Shown here piece after piece: positions 26,151 through 34,532 of a DNA stretch of 64,000 nucleotides. Made by a program: the position numbers and the translations under genes. Every line of letters starts with the position of its first letter. Position 1 is the first letter of the stretch. The notes beneath the pieces were generated by a model. It was not told the DNA's origin and ran no database searches. It saw only the letters and a program-made list of their open reading frames with translations. This stretch comes from Caballeronia megalochromosomata (GTDB taxonomy: Bacteria > Pseudomonadota > Gammaproteobacteria > Burkholderiales > Burkholderiaceae). The DNA lies in the NCBI GenBank assembly GCA_001580565.1, contig LRBF01000275.1:1-64000 (forward strand), read 5' to 3'.

Positions 26151-26981
26151 ATGCCGCTCAGAAGTGCTTCGAACGGGTTCTTCTTCGCGCTGTGGGTGGC
26201 CGTGTGCGCGGCCGCGCCCGAATTTCTGTGGCAAGGCCTCTTTTCGCTTTTCGGCCATTTTTCCCTGACCGATGCCGCCGCCGCGCTTCTGATCGGCGCG
26301 ATTCTGGCGTTCTTCGTCGAGCCCGTTCTGGAACGACTGCGCGGTCTCGGCGATGCGCCCAAGCATGCCGAGAAATCGCCGGCCTTTGCCGCGTGCGAGG
26401 CGCTGAGCTTCGCGATCGTCGCCGTGTGCGTGCACGAAGCGATCACCGTGTATGTCGCGGCGAGCCATTCGAACGAGCAGGCGGGCGAGAACCTCGCGAA
26501 AGCCGTCGGGCAGGCGCTGCAATGGGCGATCACGCCATTCTTTATCACGCTCGCGTGGATGGCCGCGCGCGCGCCGTCGTGGATCGCGTGGCCGGCGGCG
26601 GCGCTTGCGGTGATCGCCAGTTTTGTCGCCGGCGTGATATTCGGCTGGAGCGCGCATGTGCTCGTTACGAGCGTGATTCCGGCGACGTGCGTGCTGATCG
26701 CGGGATGCATCATCGTGCGCGAACAGTGGGATTCGTCGACTTTCAGGCGCTGCGCCCGCGCGACCGGAGTGATCGCACTCGCCTGGCTCGTGCTGGCGGG
26801 CGCGCTGCAACTCGTGTTATGGCTCGCGAACGTGCAGGCGTTTCGCGTGTATGAACGGCCGGAGTTCTGGAGCGACTTGCGGTTTTACATCGGCTGGGTG
26901 ACGGGCCTGCTCGTTGCACCGGCCTTCGTGCCCGATGCGCCGCTGAACGCCGGCGGCGATGACCGGCGCGTGCGGCGCTGA
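26151..26981 (+). CDS. Integral membrane protein of unknown function
   Basis: The ATG at 26151 has GAGG just upstream and gives 276 residues; a GTG two codons earlier is possible. About seven hydrophobic segments span the protein, including FFFALWVAVCAAAPEFLW at the start and VIALAWLVLAGALQLVLWLA near the end. No transporter motif is visible. It begins 18 bases after the lipoate-ligase-like gene and may be cotranscribed with it. I do not recognise a family. Confidence 0.6.
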   Translation: MPLRSASNGFFFALWVAVCAAAPEFLWQGLFSLFGHFSLTDAAAALLIGAILAFFVEPVLERLRGLGDAPKHAEKSPAFAACEALSFAIVAVCVHEAITVYVAASHSNEQAGENLAKAVGQALQWAITPFFITLAWMAARAPSWIAWPAAALAVIASFVAGVIFGWSAHVLVTSVIPATCVLIAGCIIVREQWDSSTFRRCARATGVIALAWLVLAGALQLVLWLANVQAFRVYERPEFWSDLRFYIGWVTGLLVAPAFVPDAPLNAGGDDRRVRR

Positions 26982-26988
26982 CGAACTG

Positions 26989-27513
26989 TCAATACGCGCC
27001 GGGTGGCGGCTGCCAGCCGGGCGGGGGCGGAGGAGGCGGCGGCGTCGTGCTGTACGACGAGCCATAAGGCGGCTGGCTGGTGCGAACGGCGCCGCGCACC
27101 GGCACCTTGTCGCCGGCGGCGTACATGCATTGCAGATACGAGTAGTCGTAGCGCTGCTGCACGTTGTAACCCGACGCCTGCGACGCGCCGACGCCGAACG
27201 CGCTGCCGGTCAGCAAGCCCGCGCCCGCGCCGATGGCCGCGCCCGAGCCGCCGCCGAACGCGGCGCCCGCCGCTGCGCCGATCGCGGTGCCGACCACCGC
27301 GCTGCCGATCGCGCTGTTGGTTGCCGCCTGATTGGCGTCCACCCCGCCGACCTGACCGAGGGCGAACTGGCGGCAGGAGGCGTCGTCGGCGCGGAACTGG
27401 TCGAACGTTTTGGTGCTGCCGGGCAGGGCCATGACGCTCGGGCCGGTAGGCATCACGGTACAGGCGGACAGGCCTAATGCCGCGAGGAGCAGGGCAAGCC
27501 TTGAGTAGTTCAT
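26989..27513 (-). CDS. Outer-membrane lipoprotein with glycine zipper
   Basis: The 174-residue protein has a lipobox LSAC at about 15-18, with Thr and Val after the Cys, which fits outer-membrane sorting. A Gly/Ala-rich stretch at about 65-112 (GSAVVGTAIGAAAGAAFGGG) is a glycine-zipper membrane segment. The C-terminus is rich in Pro and Tyr. Such proteins are thought to support envelope integrity. It is followed on the same strand by nothing; the 27563-27913 gene lies upstream of it with a 49-base gap. Confidence 0.8.
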   Translation of the reverse strand: MNYSRLALLLAALGLSACTVMPTGPSVMALPGSTKTFDQFRADDASCRQFALGQVGGVDANQAATNSAIGSAVVGTAIGAAAGAAFGGGSGAAIGAGAGLLTGSAFGVGASQASGYNVQQRYDYSYLQCMYAAGDKVPVRGAVRTSQPPYGSSYSTTPPPPPPPPGWQPPPGAY

Positions 27514-27562
27514 GGAGTCTTGCGAATTCGCTTCGTTGTCGGTTTCAGGGTGCCGAAAGACA

Positions 27563-27913
27563 TCAGTTCGACGGCGGCGGCGTTGCCGGAACCGGACGCC
27601 ATGCGTCGGAACATTGCTTCACGTACGGGTAGTAGGCCCTCGCGGACTCGCAGTAGTACCACATGCCCGGCTGCTGGGCGGGCGCGCCCGGATCGGCGGC
27701 CGGCTGGCCCTGCTCGACATACTGGGTCGGCGCGGCCGGCTGGACGACCACGGGCGGCGGCGGATAGTAGTAATACGGCGCGGGCGCGACGGGATACGGG
27801 TAATACACGGGTCCGCCGACCCACACGCCGACGCGCGCCCACGCATACGCATTGGCGGTCACGCCCGCGCTCGCGATCAGCAATAGCGCGATTGAAGCCT
27901 TGAAGCGATTCAC
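27563..27913 (-). CDS. Secreted Pro/Tyr-rich small protein
   Basis: The 116-residue protein has a signal peptide (MNRFKASIALLLIASAG, cleavage near ANAYA). The mature part has a YYPYP and PPPP-rich region and two Cys near the C-terminus (WYYCES and KQCSDA). It resembles small periplasmic or surface proteins that are common in Burkholderia, without a known function. It lies just upstream of the glycine-zipper lipoprotein in the same direction and may share its transcript. Confidence 0.75.
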   Translation of the reverse strand: MNRFKASIALLLIASAGVTANAYAWARVGVWVGGPVYYPYPVAPAPYYYYPPPPVVVQPAAPTQYVEQGQPAADPGAPAQQPGMWYYCESARAYYPYVKQCSDAWRPVPATPPPSN

Positions 27914-28085
27914 GACCTTCTCCAGAAAAATTGTTTGCGGTGTCGATGCCTATAACGGAAACCCGACCTCCGCTGTTGACTGGACATGGCGCATCTTTAA
28001 CGCTATTCCACTTACTGGAGAAATTCAATTACACGAGCGGACCCGTATTTTTCGGCGCGTTACCCGGTAATAAAGTGTCGCGATT

Positions 28086-28841
28086 TCAGGCGCGCAGCAC
28101 GGTAATTCCGGCGTGTTCGAACGGCTCGGTAAGCTTCGTGTCGGCGGCTTGTTCGACGATGATCGTCTGCGCGAGCTCGATCCCGCCGATCCTGTAAGCC
28201 GACGCCGCGTTGAGCTTTGCCGCCGACGCGAGCACGACCGTTTCCGCCGCACGCGCCGCGAGCGCGCGCTTGATGTGCGCTTCCTCGAAATCGCCGGTCG
28301 TGAGCCCGGCCGATGGATGCACGCCGGTGACGCCCATGAAGTAGATATCCGCATGGACGTGCGACATCGCTTCGACGGCGGCGGCGCCCACGGTCACGAT
28401 CGAATGCTTGTAGAGCTTGCCGCCGATCAGCACCACTTCGACCGACGCGTGTTCCGCCAGCGCGACCGCGACGCTCGGGCTATGCGTGACGATCGTCGCG
28501 CGCAGCGTCTGCGGCAGTTGTCGCACGAGCAGCGCGGACGTGGTCCCGCCATCGACGATCACGATCTGCCCCGGCGCGATCATTTCCGCAGCTTTCCTCG
28601 CGATGCGCCGCTTCGCCTCCGATTCCATGTCCTCGCGCCGCGCGAACGTCGCGACCGCGGGCGAAGCGGGCAGCGCGCCGCCATGCACGCGCTGCAGCAG
28701 CCCTTCGGCAGCGAGTTCGCGCAGATCCCGCCGGACCGTGTCTTCGGAGATATTGAAGCGCGCGCTCAGTTCCGTGGCGAGCACTTGCCCGTCGCGTTCG
28801 AGGGCATCGAGGATCGCTTTCTTGCGTTGGCTGGTCAGCAT
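28086..28841 (-). CDS. DeoR-family transcriptional regulator
   Basis: The 251-residue regulator starts at 28841. The N-terminal helix-turn-helix is the DeoR type (ARFNISEDTVRRDLRELAAE), followed by RVHGGA. The C-terminal sugar-phosphate sensing domain has VDGGTTS, VVLIGGKL and DIYFMGVTGV, typical of DeoR effector domains. It is divergent from nudK; three TGCACG repeats between the two starts are a probable operator. Its effector is probably a phosphorylated sugar or nucleoside, which is an inference from the family. Confidence 0.9.
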   Translation of the reverse strand: MLTSQRKKAILDALERDGQVLATELSARFNISEDTVRRDLRELAAEGLLQRVHGGALPASPAVATFARREDMESEAKRRIARKAAEMIAPGQIVIVDGGTTSALLVRQLPQTLRATIVTHSPSVAVALAEHASVEVVLIGGKLYKHSIVTVGAAAVEAMSHVHADIYFMGVTGVHPSAGLTTGDFEEAHIKRALAARAAETVVLASAAKLNAASAYRIGGIELAQTIIVEQAADTKLTEPFEHAGITVLRA

Positions 28842-28846
28842 GGCTA

Positions 28847-28884
28847 TGCACGAATGTGCTTGATATTGCACGAAACTGCACGTT
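28847..28884. promoter_or_regulatory. Direct-repeat operator between deoR-type gene and nudK
   Basis: TGCACGAA occurs at 28847-28854 and 28867-28874, and TGCACGTT at 28877-28884. The repeats start 20 and 10 bases apart, so they lie on the same face of the helix. Placement between the divergent starts suggests the DeoR-type protein binds here and may control both directions. Confidence 0.6.
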
Positions 28885-28920
28885 ACCATGAGCACCATGA
28901 ATTGTCGAACAGGTGATCCG

Positions 28921-29508
28921 ATGGAAACGAAAGACCGCGTGCGCGTCCTCAAAACCGAAATTCTGTCCGAAGACTGGTACGTCCTCAGAAAAGTGACCTT
29001 CGATTTCCAGCGTCGCGACGGCGCGTGGCAACGTCAAAGCCGCGAAACCTACGACCGCGGCAACGGCGCGACCATCCTGCTGCGCGATCGCAAGACCGGC
29101 AACGTGCTGCTGACGCGCCAGTTCCGCATGCCTGCGTTCGTCAACGGACACGACGGCATGCTGATCGAATCGCCCGGCGGCCTGCTCGACGACGCTTCCC
29201 CGGAAGAGCGCATCCGCGCCGAAGTGGAAGAGGAAACCGGTTACCGCGTGCATCACGTCGAAAAGATCTTCGAGGCGTTCATGAGCCCTGGATCGGTGAC
29301 GGAGAAGCTCTACTTCTATATCGGCGACTACGACAGCTCGATGCGCGTGTCGGCGGGCGGCGGCGTCGTGGAAGAGGGCGAGGAAATCGAGACGATCGAA
29401 GTGCCGCTGCAAACGGCCATGCAGATGATCGAGCGCGGCGAAATCATGGACGGCAAGACCATCATGCTCCTGCAATACGCCGCGTTGAAGGCGCGCTCAG
29501 GCGAGTAG
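28921..29508 (+). CDS. nudK: NudK-type Nudix hydrolase (GDP-mannose pyrophosphatase-like)
   Basis: The 195-residue protein starts at 28921 after AGGTGA. The N-terminal part (ILSEDWYVLRKVTFDFQRRD and YDRGNGATILL) is like E. coli NudK, which hydrolyses GDP-mannose. The Nudix box GLLDDASPEERIRAEVEEET keeps the metal-binding Glu residues of the AEVEEETG helix, but the Arg of the canonical REUxEE is Ala. The 3' end overlaps the convergent modC by 12 bases. GDP-mannose as substrate is taken from family resemblance. Confidence 0.82.
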   Translation: METKDRVRVLKTEILSEDWYVLRKVTFDFQRRDGAWQRQSRETYDRGNGATILLRDRKTGNVLLTRQFRMPAFVNGHDGMLIESPGGLLDDASPEERIRAEVEEETGYRVHHVEKIFEAFMSPGSVTEKLYFYIGDYDSSMRVSAGGGVVEEGEEIETIEVPLQTAMQMIERGEIMDGKTIMLLQYAALKARSGE

Positions 29509-30642
29509 CGACACCGCCTTGACCTGCGCCCACAACCGCATGCCTTCGACAATGGCGAGCCGGTCCATCGAATAGCACGTGACGCGCGCGAGCAGCGGCG
29601 AGCCGTCGACATCGAGGCGCACCACGGCTTGCGACGGATTGGCGTCGTTCGCAATGCCGACCACCGTCGCGGGCAGCACGTTGAGCACGCTGCTGTGCGC
29701 ATGTTCGTGCGTGCCGGTGATGAGACTCACGTCGCGCGCCTTCACGGTCACGCGTATCGTCTTGCCTTCGGCCACTGGCGCATGCACGACGGCGAGTTTC
29801 GCGCGGGCGCCGGGCAGGGCGAGCGTGAGCAGGCCATACGCGCTGTCATATCCGTCGACGATGCCTTCGAACACGACCGATGCATCGTCGGCGACCGCGA
29901 GCGGCAGGTCGAGGCGCGCAAGCGTATCGGCGATCGGGCCGCTCGCGAGCGCGCGGCCGCCTTCGAGCAGCACGAGGTGATCTGCAAGGCGCGCGACTTC
30001 TTCGGGCGCGTGGCTCACGTAGAGCACCGGGATATCGAGCTCGTCGTGCAGACGTTCCAGATACGGAAGAATTTCGAGCTTGCGCTTCTGATCGAGCGAC
30101 GCGAGCGGTTCATCGAGCAAGAGCAGACGCGGGCTCGTCAGGAGCGCCCGCGCGATGCCCACGCGCTGCCGCTCGCCGCCCGACAAACCAGCGGGCATGC
30201 GTTCCAGCAAATGCCCGATGCCAAGCAGTTCCGCCGCCTGCAACAAGTCCACGCGCCGTTGCGCCGCCTGCACGCGCTCGAGCCCGAAGCGCAGATTCTT
30301 CTTCACGCTCAGATGCGGGAAAAGGCTCGCTTCCTGAAAGACATAGCCGAGCGGACGCTTGTGCGTCGGCAGAAAGATGTTGCGTTCGGTATCGAGCCAG
30401 ACTTCGCCATTGACGACGAGCCGCCCGACGCGCGGCCGCGCGAGCCCGGCGAGGCATCGCAGGAGCGTGGTCTTGCCGGACCCGGAATGGCCGAAGATCG
30501 CGGTGACGCCGCGCCCGGGCAGCGCGAGATCGAGATCGAACGTGAAGCCCTTGTGCTCGACGAGAAAGCGCGCTTCGATGGCTGCGTCGGCGCTGGCGGG
30601 CGCGCGGCCGAGCGTCAGACTGGAGGAAGTGAGTTCAGACAT
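29497..30642 (-). CDS. modC: Molybdate ABC transporter ATP-binding protein ModC
   Basis: The 381-residue ATPase drives molybdate import. Walker A is GHSGSGKT, the signature is LSGGERQR and Walker B is LLLLDEPLASLD. The C-terminal ~130 residues form a molybdate-binding TOBE/Mop-like domain (VKARDVSLITG). The ATG at 30642 overlaps the modB stop by 8 bases; a TTG three codons earlier is possible. It is the last gene of modABC. Confidence 0.95.
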   Translation of the reverse strand: MSELTSSSLTLGRAPASADAAIEARFLVEHKGFTFDLDLALPGRGVTAIFGHSGSGKTTLLRCLAGLARPRVGRLVVNGEVWLDTERNIFLPTHKRPLGYVFQEASLFPHLSVKKNLRFGLERVQAAQRRVDLLQAAELLGIGHLLERMPAGLSGGERQRVGIARALLTSPRLLLLDEPLASLDQKRKLEILPYLERLHDELDIPVLYVSHAPEEVARLADHLVLLEGGRALASGPIADTLARLDLPLAVADDASVVFEGIVDGYDSAYGLLTLALPGARAKLAVVHAPVAEGKTIRVTVKARDVSLITGTHEHAHSSVLNVLPATVVGIANDANPSQAVVRLDVDGSPLLARVTCYSMDRLAIVEGMRLWAQVKAVSLLA

Positions 30643-31315
30643 GCGCCGCAACGGAACGTCGGCCGGAATAGAGCAGCAGAAGAACGACGAAAGAGAATAT
30701 CACCATGCCGCCGGCGAGCCAGTGCGCCTGAGCGTATTCGAGCGCCTCGACGTGATCGAAGATCTGCACGGACACCACGCGCGTGCGCCCTGGAATATTG
30801 CCGCCGATCATCAGCACGACGCCGAACTCGCCGACGGTATGCGCGAAGCCGAGAATCGTCGCCGTGATGATGCCCGGCCGCGCGAGCGGCAGCGCCACCG
30901 TGAAGAACGTGTCCCACGGACCCGCGCGCAGCGTCGCGGCCGCTTCTAGCGGGCGGCGGCCGATGGCCTCGAACGCGTTCTGCAGCGGCTGCACCACGAA
31001 GGGCAGCGAGTAGATCACCGAGCCGACCACGAGCCCCGCGAACGTGAACGGCAACAGGCCGATGCCGAGCGCCTGCGTCAGCTTGCCGACGTAGCCGTTC
31101 GGCCCCATCAGCACGAGCAGATAGAAGCCGATGACCGTCGGCGGCAGCACGAGCGGCAGCGCCACCACCGCGCCCACGATGCCTTTCACCTTCGAGCGCG
31201 TGTGCGTGAGCCACCACGCGATCGGCGTGCCGACGAGGAGCAGAAGCACCGTCGTCAGCGACGCCAACTCGAGCGTCAGCGTGATGGCCTGGAGATCGGC
31301 GCTATCGAGCGGCAT
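30635..31315 (-). CDS. modB: Molybdate ABC transporter permease ModB
   Basis: The 226-residue inner-membrane permease has about five to six membrane helices. The EAA loop that contacts ModC is present (EAAATLRAGPWDTFFTVALP). The N-terminus and the segment GEFGVVLMIGGNIPGRT are typical of ModB. It lies 8 bases downstream of modA and overlaps modC. Confidence 0.95.
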   Translation of the reverse strand: MPLDSADLQAITLTLELASLTTVLLLLVGTPIAWWLTHTRSKVKGIVGAVVALPLVLPPTVIGFYLLVLMGPNGYVGKLTQALGIGLLPFTFAGLVVGSVIYSLPFVVQPLQNAFEAIGRRPLEAAATLRAGPWDTFFTVALPLARPGIITATILGFAHTVGEFGVVLMIGGNIPGRTRVVSVQIFDHVEALEYAQAHWLAGGMVIFSFVVLLLLYSGRRSVAAHV

Positions 31316-31323
31316 CGGCGGAA

Positions 31324-32091
31324 TTACAGTTGATAGCCGTAGGACTTGATCACCGCGGCCGCTTTCGGCCCCTTGAGGTAATCGATGAACTGCTTCGCGA
31401 CCGGATTGTCCTTACCCTTGTTCAGGATCACGGCGTCCTGCTTGATCGGCTCATGCAGGTCGGACGGCACGATCCACGCCGAGCCGCTCGTAATCTTGCC
31501 GTCCTTGTAGATCTGCGACAGCGCGACGAAGCCGAGTTCCGCGTTGCCCGTCGCGACGAACTGCTGCGTCTGCGAGATGTTCTGGCCTTCGACGACCTTC
31601 GGCTTGATCTGTGCGGTCAGGCCGAGCTTGTCAAGCGTCTGATAGCCGGCGAGACCGTAAGGCGCGGCCTTCGGATTGGCGATCGCGATATGCCTGAAGT
31701 CGTTCTTTTTCAGCACGTCGCCCTTGTCGTCGACGTAGCCGTCCTTCGCGGACCACAGCGCGAGCGCGCCCGTCGCGTACGTGAAGCGGCTGCCGGGCAC
31801 GGTCGCGCCTTCGCTGTCGAGCTTGGCGGGCGTGGAGTCGTCGGCGGCGAGGAACACTTCGAACGGTGCGCCGTTCTTGATCTGCGCGTAGAACTGACCC
31901 GTCGCGCCGAAGGACGCGACGACCTTGTTGCCCGTGTCCTTCTCGAAGTCCGCGGCGATCGCCTGCACGGGCGCCGTGAAGTTGGCTGCGACCGCGACCT
32001 GCACTTCACCGGCCAGCGCCGACGTCGCAGCGATGCCCGCGGCGAGCGGTACGAACGCGGAAAGCAAAGCGCGCAAAATACGAGTCTTCAC
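31324..32091 (-). CDS. modA: Periplasmic molybdate-binding protein ModA
   Basis: The 255-residue substrate-binding protein has a signal peptide of about 27 residues (cleavage near TSALA-GE). The mature start VQVAVAANFTAPVQAIAADF and the oxyanion-binding SFGATGQFYAQI are characteristic of ModA. It captures molybdate in the periplasm and delivers it to ModBC. A ModE-like palindrome lies about 100 bases upstream. Confidence 0.95.
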   Translation of the reverse strand: MKTRILRALLSAFVPLAAGIAATSALAGEVQVAVAANFTAPVQAIAADFEKDTGNKVVASFGATGQFYAQIKNGAPFEVFLAADDSTPAKLDSEGATVPGSRFTYATGALALWSAKDGYVDDKGDVLKKNDFRHIAIANPKAAPYGLAGYQTLDKLGLTAQIKPKVVEGQNISQTQQFVATGNAELGFVALSQIYKDGKITSGSAWIVPSDLHEPIKQDAVILNKGKDNPVAKQFIDYLKGPKAAAVIKSYGYQL

Positions 32092-32189
32092 GTAAAGCTC
32101 CTTGAATCGAGTTGAAATTCTGGTTATGGATCGACTTCGGGCGGCACGTTGGAGGCCGCGAGCGTGTGGCCGTACGGTTCGGCGAGCAC

Positions 32190-32213
32190 CGTAATATATA
32201 CGACTATATTACG
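32190..32213. promoter_or_regulatory. ModE-like palindrome upstream of modABC
   Basis: CGTAATATA (32190-32198) and TATATTACG (32205-32213) are perfect 9-bp inverted arms with a 6-base spacer. The TATA-rich arms and spacing resemble the molybdate-repressor ModE box of enterobacteria. No modE gene is in the window, so the regulator must act from elsewhere. Confidence 0.7.
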
Positions 32214-32366
32214 TCGGCGCATGCTGGCTCCGTGACATGTTGGTCATGGGTCTCGTCGGATGATTGTCGCGCGACATATTTGTGAGTCTCGCTCAAAAAA
32301 TTGGGTTGACCTTTTGTGCGATTTTCGCGGACACTTATTGTGAATCATCGGCTGACAGTCGAAATA

Positions 32367-32385
32367 AATTGAGCAGCGCTCAATT
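32367..32385. promoter_or_regulatory. Palindromic operator before the enoyl-CoA hydratase gene
   Basis: AATTGAGC (32367-32374) and GCTCAATT (32378-32385) are perfect 8-bp arms around AGC. It lies 25 bases ahead of the gene start. Such sites are typical of TetR-type dimers that control acyl-CoA metabolism genes; no such regulator is adjacent. Confidence 0.55.
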
Positions 32386-32409
32386 CGAGCGCATCACGGA
32401 GACGGCACC

Positions 32410-33207
32410 ATGACCGACGCATCGAATCTGCAACGCCTGAAGCTCGGCATCGAAGGACACGTCGCACGCGTGACGCTCGATCGCCCCGACGTGCGCAACG
32501 CGTTCGACGACGCGACCATCGTCGAGCTGACCGCCGCCTTCCGCGCGCTGGACGACGACGCCAACGTGCGCGCCATCATTCTCGCCGCGAACGGCCCGGC
32601 GTTCTGCGCGGGCGCCGACCTCAACTGGATGAAGCGCATGGCGGGCTATTCGGAAGCGGAGAACCGCGCCGATGCGCTCGGCCTCGCGACCATGCTCAAC
32701 ACCATCTATACATGCAGCAAGCCGGTGATCGCGCGCGTGCAGGGCGACGCCTATGCGGGCGGGATGGGTCTCGTCGCGGTGTGCGATATCGCGGTCGCGG
32801 CGGATACGGCGCACTTCTGTCTCTCCGAAGCGAAGCTCGGCCTGATGCCCGCGACGATCGCGCCCTACGTGATCCGAGCGATGGGCGCGCGCGCGGCGCA
32901 TCGCTACTTCGTGACGGCGGAGCGCTTCAATGCCGCCGAAGCGCTGCGTCTGAACTTCGTGCATGAAACCGTCACCGCCGATCAGCTCGACGCGTGCGTC
33001 GAGGCGATCGCCGCGAGCATCGTTGCGAACAGCCCGAACGGCGTGCGCGAGTGCAAGCGGCTCGTCGCGGATTTCGCGGGCAAGGATATCGACGAGGCGT
33101 TGATCGGGGAGACGGCGGAGCGCATCGCGCGCATCCGCGCATCGGACGAGGGGCGCGAAGGCGTGCGCAGTTTCCTCGAGAAGCGCAAGCCGTCCTGGCT
33201 CGGCTGA
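32410..33207 (+). CDS. Enoyl-CoA hydratase/isomerase, methylglutaconyl-CoA hydratase-like
   Basis: The 265-residue crotonase-fold enzyme has the oxyanion-hole motifs AFCAGADL and GDAYAGGMGLVA. The Glu after the second motif region (CLSEAKLGLMPATIAPYV) matches hydratases of the leucine pathway (LiuC/AtuE type). The start follows GGAGACGG. Other liu genes are absent, so its pathway here is open. It is followed after 15 bases by a GST gene in the same direction, so the two are probably cotranscribed. The hydratase step is supported by the family; the exact substrate is not. Confidence 0.85.
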   Translation: MTDASNLQRLKLGIEGHVARVTLDRPDVRNAFDDATIVELTAAFRALDDDANVRAIILAANGPAFCAGADLNWMKRMAGYSEAENRADALGLATMLNTIYTCSKPVIARVQGDAYAGGMGLVAVCDIAVAADTAHFCLSEAKLGLMPATIAPYVIRAMGARAAHRYFVTAERFNAAEALRLNFVHETVTADQLDACVEAIAASIVANSPNGVRECKRLVADFAGKDIDEALIGETAERIARIRASDEGREGVRSFLEKRKPSWLG

Positions 33208-33222
33208 GCGGAGCGCATCGAC

Positions 33223-33894
33223 GTGATTACGCTGCATCACTGTGTGAGCGCGCGCTCGTTCCGGCCGCTGTGGGCGCTGGAAGAGATCGGCGTGCCGTAC
33301 GAACTGAAGATGTTGCCGTTTCCGCCGCGCGTGCTCGCCCGCGGTTTCAAGGACGTGAACCCGCTCGGCACGATTCCGGCGTTCGAGGACGACGCGCTCT
33401 TCATGACGGAATCGTCGGCGATCTGCCAATACCTGGCGGCGCGCTACTCGCCGGGCGCGCTCGACGTCGCGCCGCACGAGGCGGATTTCGGCCGCTATCT
33501 CAACTTCCTGCACTTCGGCGAAGCGACGCTCACGTTTCCGCAGACGCTCGTGCTGCGTTATGCGCATCTTGAGCCGCCGGAGCGTCTGCAGCCGCAGATC
33601 GTCGACGATTACGCGCGATGGTTTCACGCGCGCCTGCGCACGCTCGCGCCGCTTCTCGACGCACAGCCTTATCTCTGCGCGGGGCGCTTCACGGCGGCGG
33701 ACATTTCCGTCGGCTATGCGCTGATGCTCGCGGAGCTTCTGGGCTTGAGCGAAGGCTTCGCGCCACCGATTGCCGACTACTGGCGCCGCCTGCGTGAGCG
33801 CGACGGCTTTCGCCGCGCGTTGCGCGCGCAGGAAGCGGCGGCGCTCGCGCAACACGTCTCGACCACGCCCGCGCCGCGCCTGCGCCCGTCGTAA
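33223..33894 (+). CDS. Glutathione S-transferase
   Basis: The 223-residue protein starts with GTG at 33223 and GGAG about 11 bases upstream. The N-terminal thioredoxin-like domain has the active-site region CVSARSFRPLWALEE, the cis-Pro NPLGTIPAF and the glutathione-binding MTESSAICQYLA. The C-terminal helical domain has the N-capping box FTAADISVGYAL. It differs clearly from the Nu-class GST at 16 kb. Its location behind an enoyl-CoA hydratase may mean a role with an electrophilic intermediate, but that is only an inference. Confidence 0.88.
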   Translation: MITLHHCVSARSFRPLWALEEIGVPYELKMLPFPPRVLARGFKDVNPLGTIPAFEDDALFMTESSAICQYLAARYSPGALDVAPHEADFGRYLNFLHFGEATLTFPQTLVLRYAHLEPPERLQPQIVDDYARWFHARLRTLAPLLDAQPYLCAGRFTAADISVGYALMLAELLGLSEGFAPPIADYWRRLRERDGFRRALRAQEAAALAQHVSTTPAPRLRPS

Positions 33895-34014
33895 CCCTCC
33901 TTCACGTCCCCCCGTCCGTAGGGCTGTGCGAAGCGTCGCGCAGCCGTACTCTTCACATCACGCGCTGATCTTCACGCGCGCCGATTCAGAGAGACTTTCT
34001 TGACGAGGTTGGCG

Positions 34015-34197
34015 ATGGTCGTCCTTTCATGGTTCCTGTCAGTGGTTGTCGCGCTGCTCGCGACGGCCACCATTGCGATGGCGCTGCCGCTCTCCGCTGC
34101 GGACGAGCTGAACGCCACCGCACCGCAGTCGATTTTCAGCATCGAGATGAATCGCGTCGACGCGATGCTCGCGTCCTGCATGCCGAATTCCGACTGA
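34015..34197 (+). CDS. Small exported or membrane-anchored protein
   Basis: The 60-residue product starts at an ATG with GAGG six bases upstream. A hydrophobic stretch (VVLSWFLSVVVALLATATIA) followed by AMALPLSA could be a signal peptide or a membrane anchor. The remaining ~35 residues contain one Cys. No family was recognised. It is too short for a firm call, but the start context is good. Confidence 0.5.
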   Translation: MVVLSWFLSVVVALLATATIAMALPLSAADELNATAPQSIFSIEMNRVDAMLASCMPNSD

Positions 34198-34532
34198 GCA
34201 CGGCGGCGCGAACGGGGCGCGCCGCTGGGCGTCGGATGTAAGCGTTGTCGAATCAATGCGTTGCAGCAATACCACGAACGATATCCACAGGCTTGTGAAC
34301 AAAATCTGTGGACAACATAAAAGCATCGGGGCCGAAGAGCCCGGGACGATAACCCCAAGCCTTGCGCGCGGGGCGCGTCGGGGGGACCAACGCAGACACA
34401 GAAAAACGCGATCGCCGCAATCGCAACCGCGCCTCACGGGGAGAGACGCGGTTGCGTGGGCGACATGTTCCCACAGGTCGAATCCGTCGATAATGGCCGC
34501 TCCAGAACAACCGGCGTCGAACCAGGACCTGC
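34198..34532. other. Intergenic region before the YhcG-type gene
   Basis: No gene was recognised. The region contains the paired DnaA-box-like element at 34281-34315 and, later, a G/C-rich stretch with imperfect repeats of the type CGCGGTTGCG. The nuclease gene ribosome site at its right end is weak. Confidence 0.5.
34281..34315. promoter_or_regulatory. Inverted pair of DnaA-box-like sites (second copy)
   Basis: ATATCCACA (34281-34289) and TGTGGACAA (34307-34315) face each other across 17 bases, each matching the DnaA box at 8 of 9 positions. TCCACAG (34284-34290) and CTGTGGA (34306-34312) form perfect arms. The arrangement is the reverse complement of that at 14113-14147, and GATATCCACA, GCTTGT and CTGTGGACAA are shared in order. 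Confidence 0.55.
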
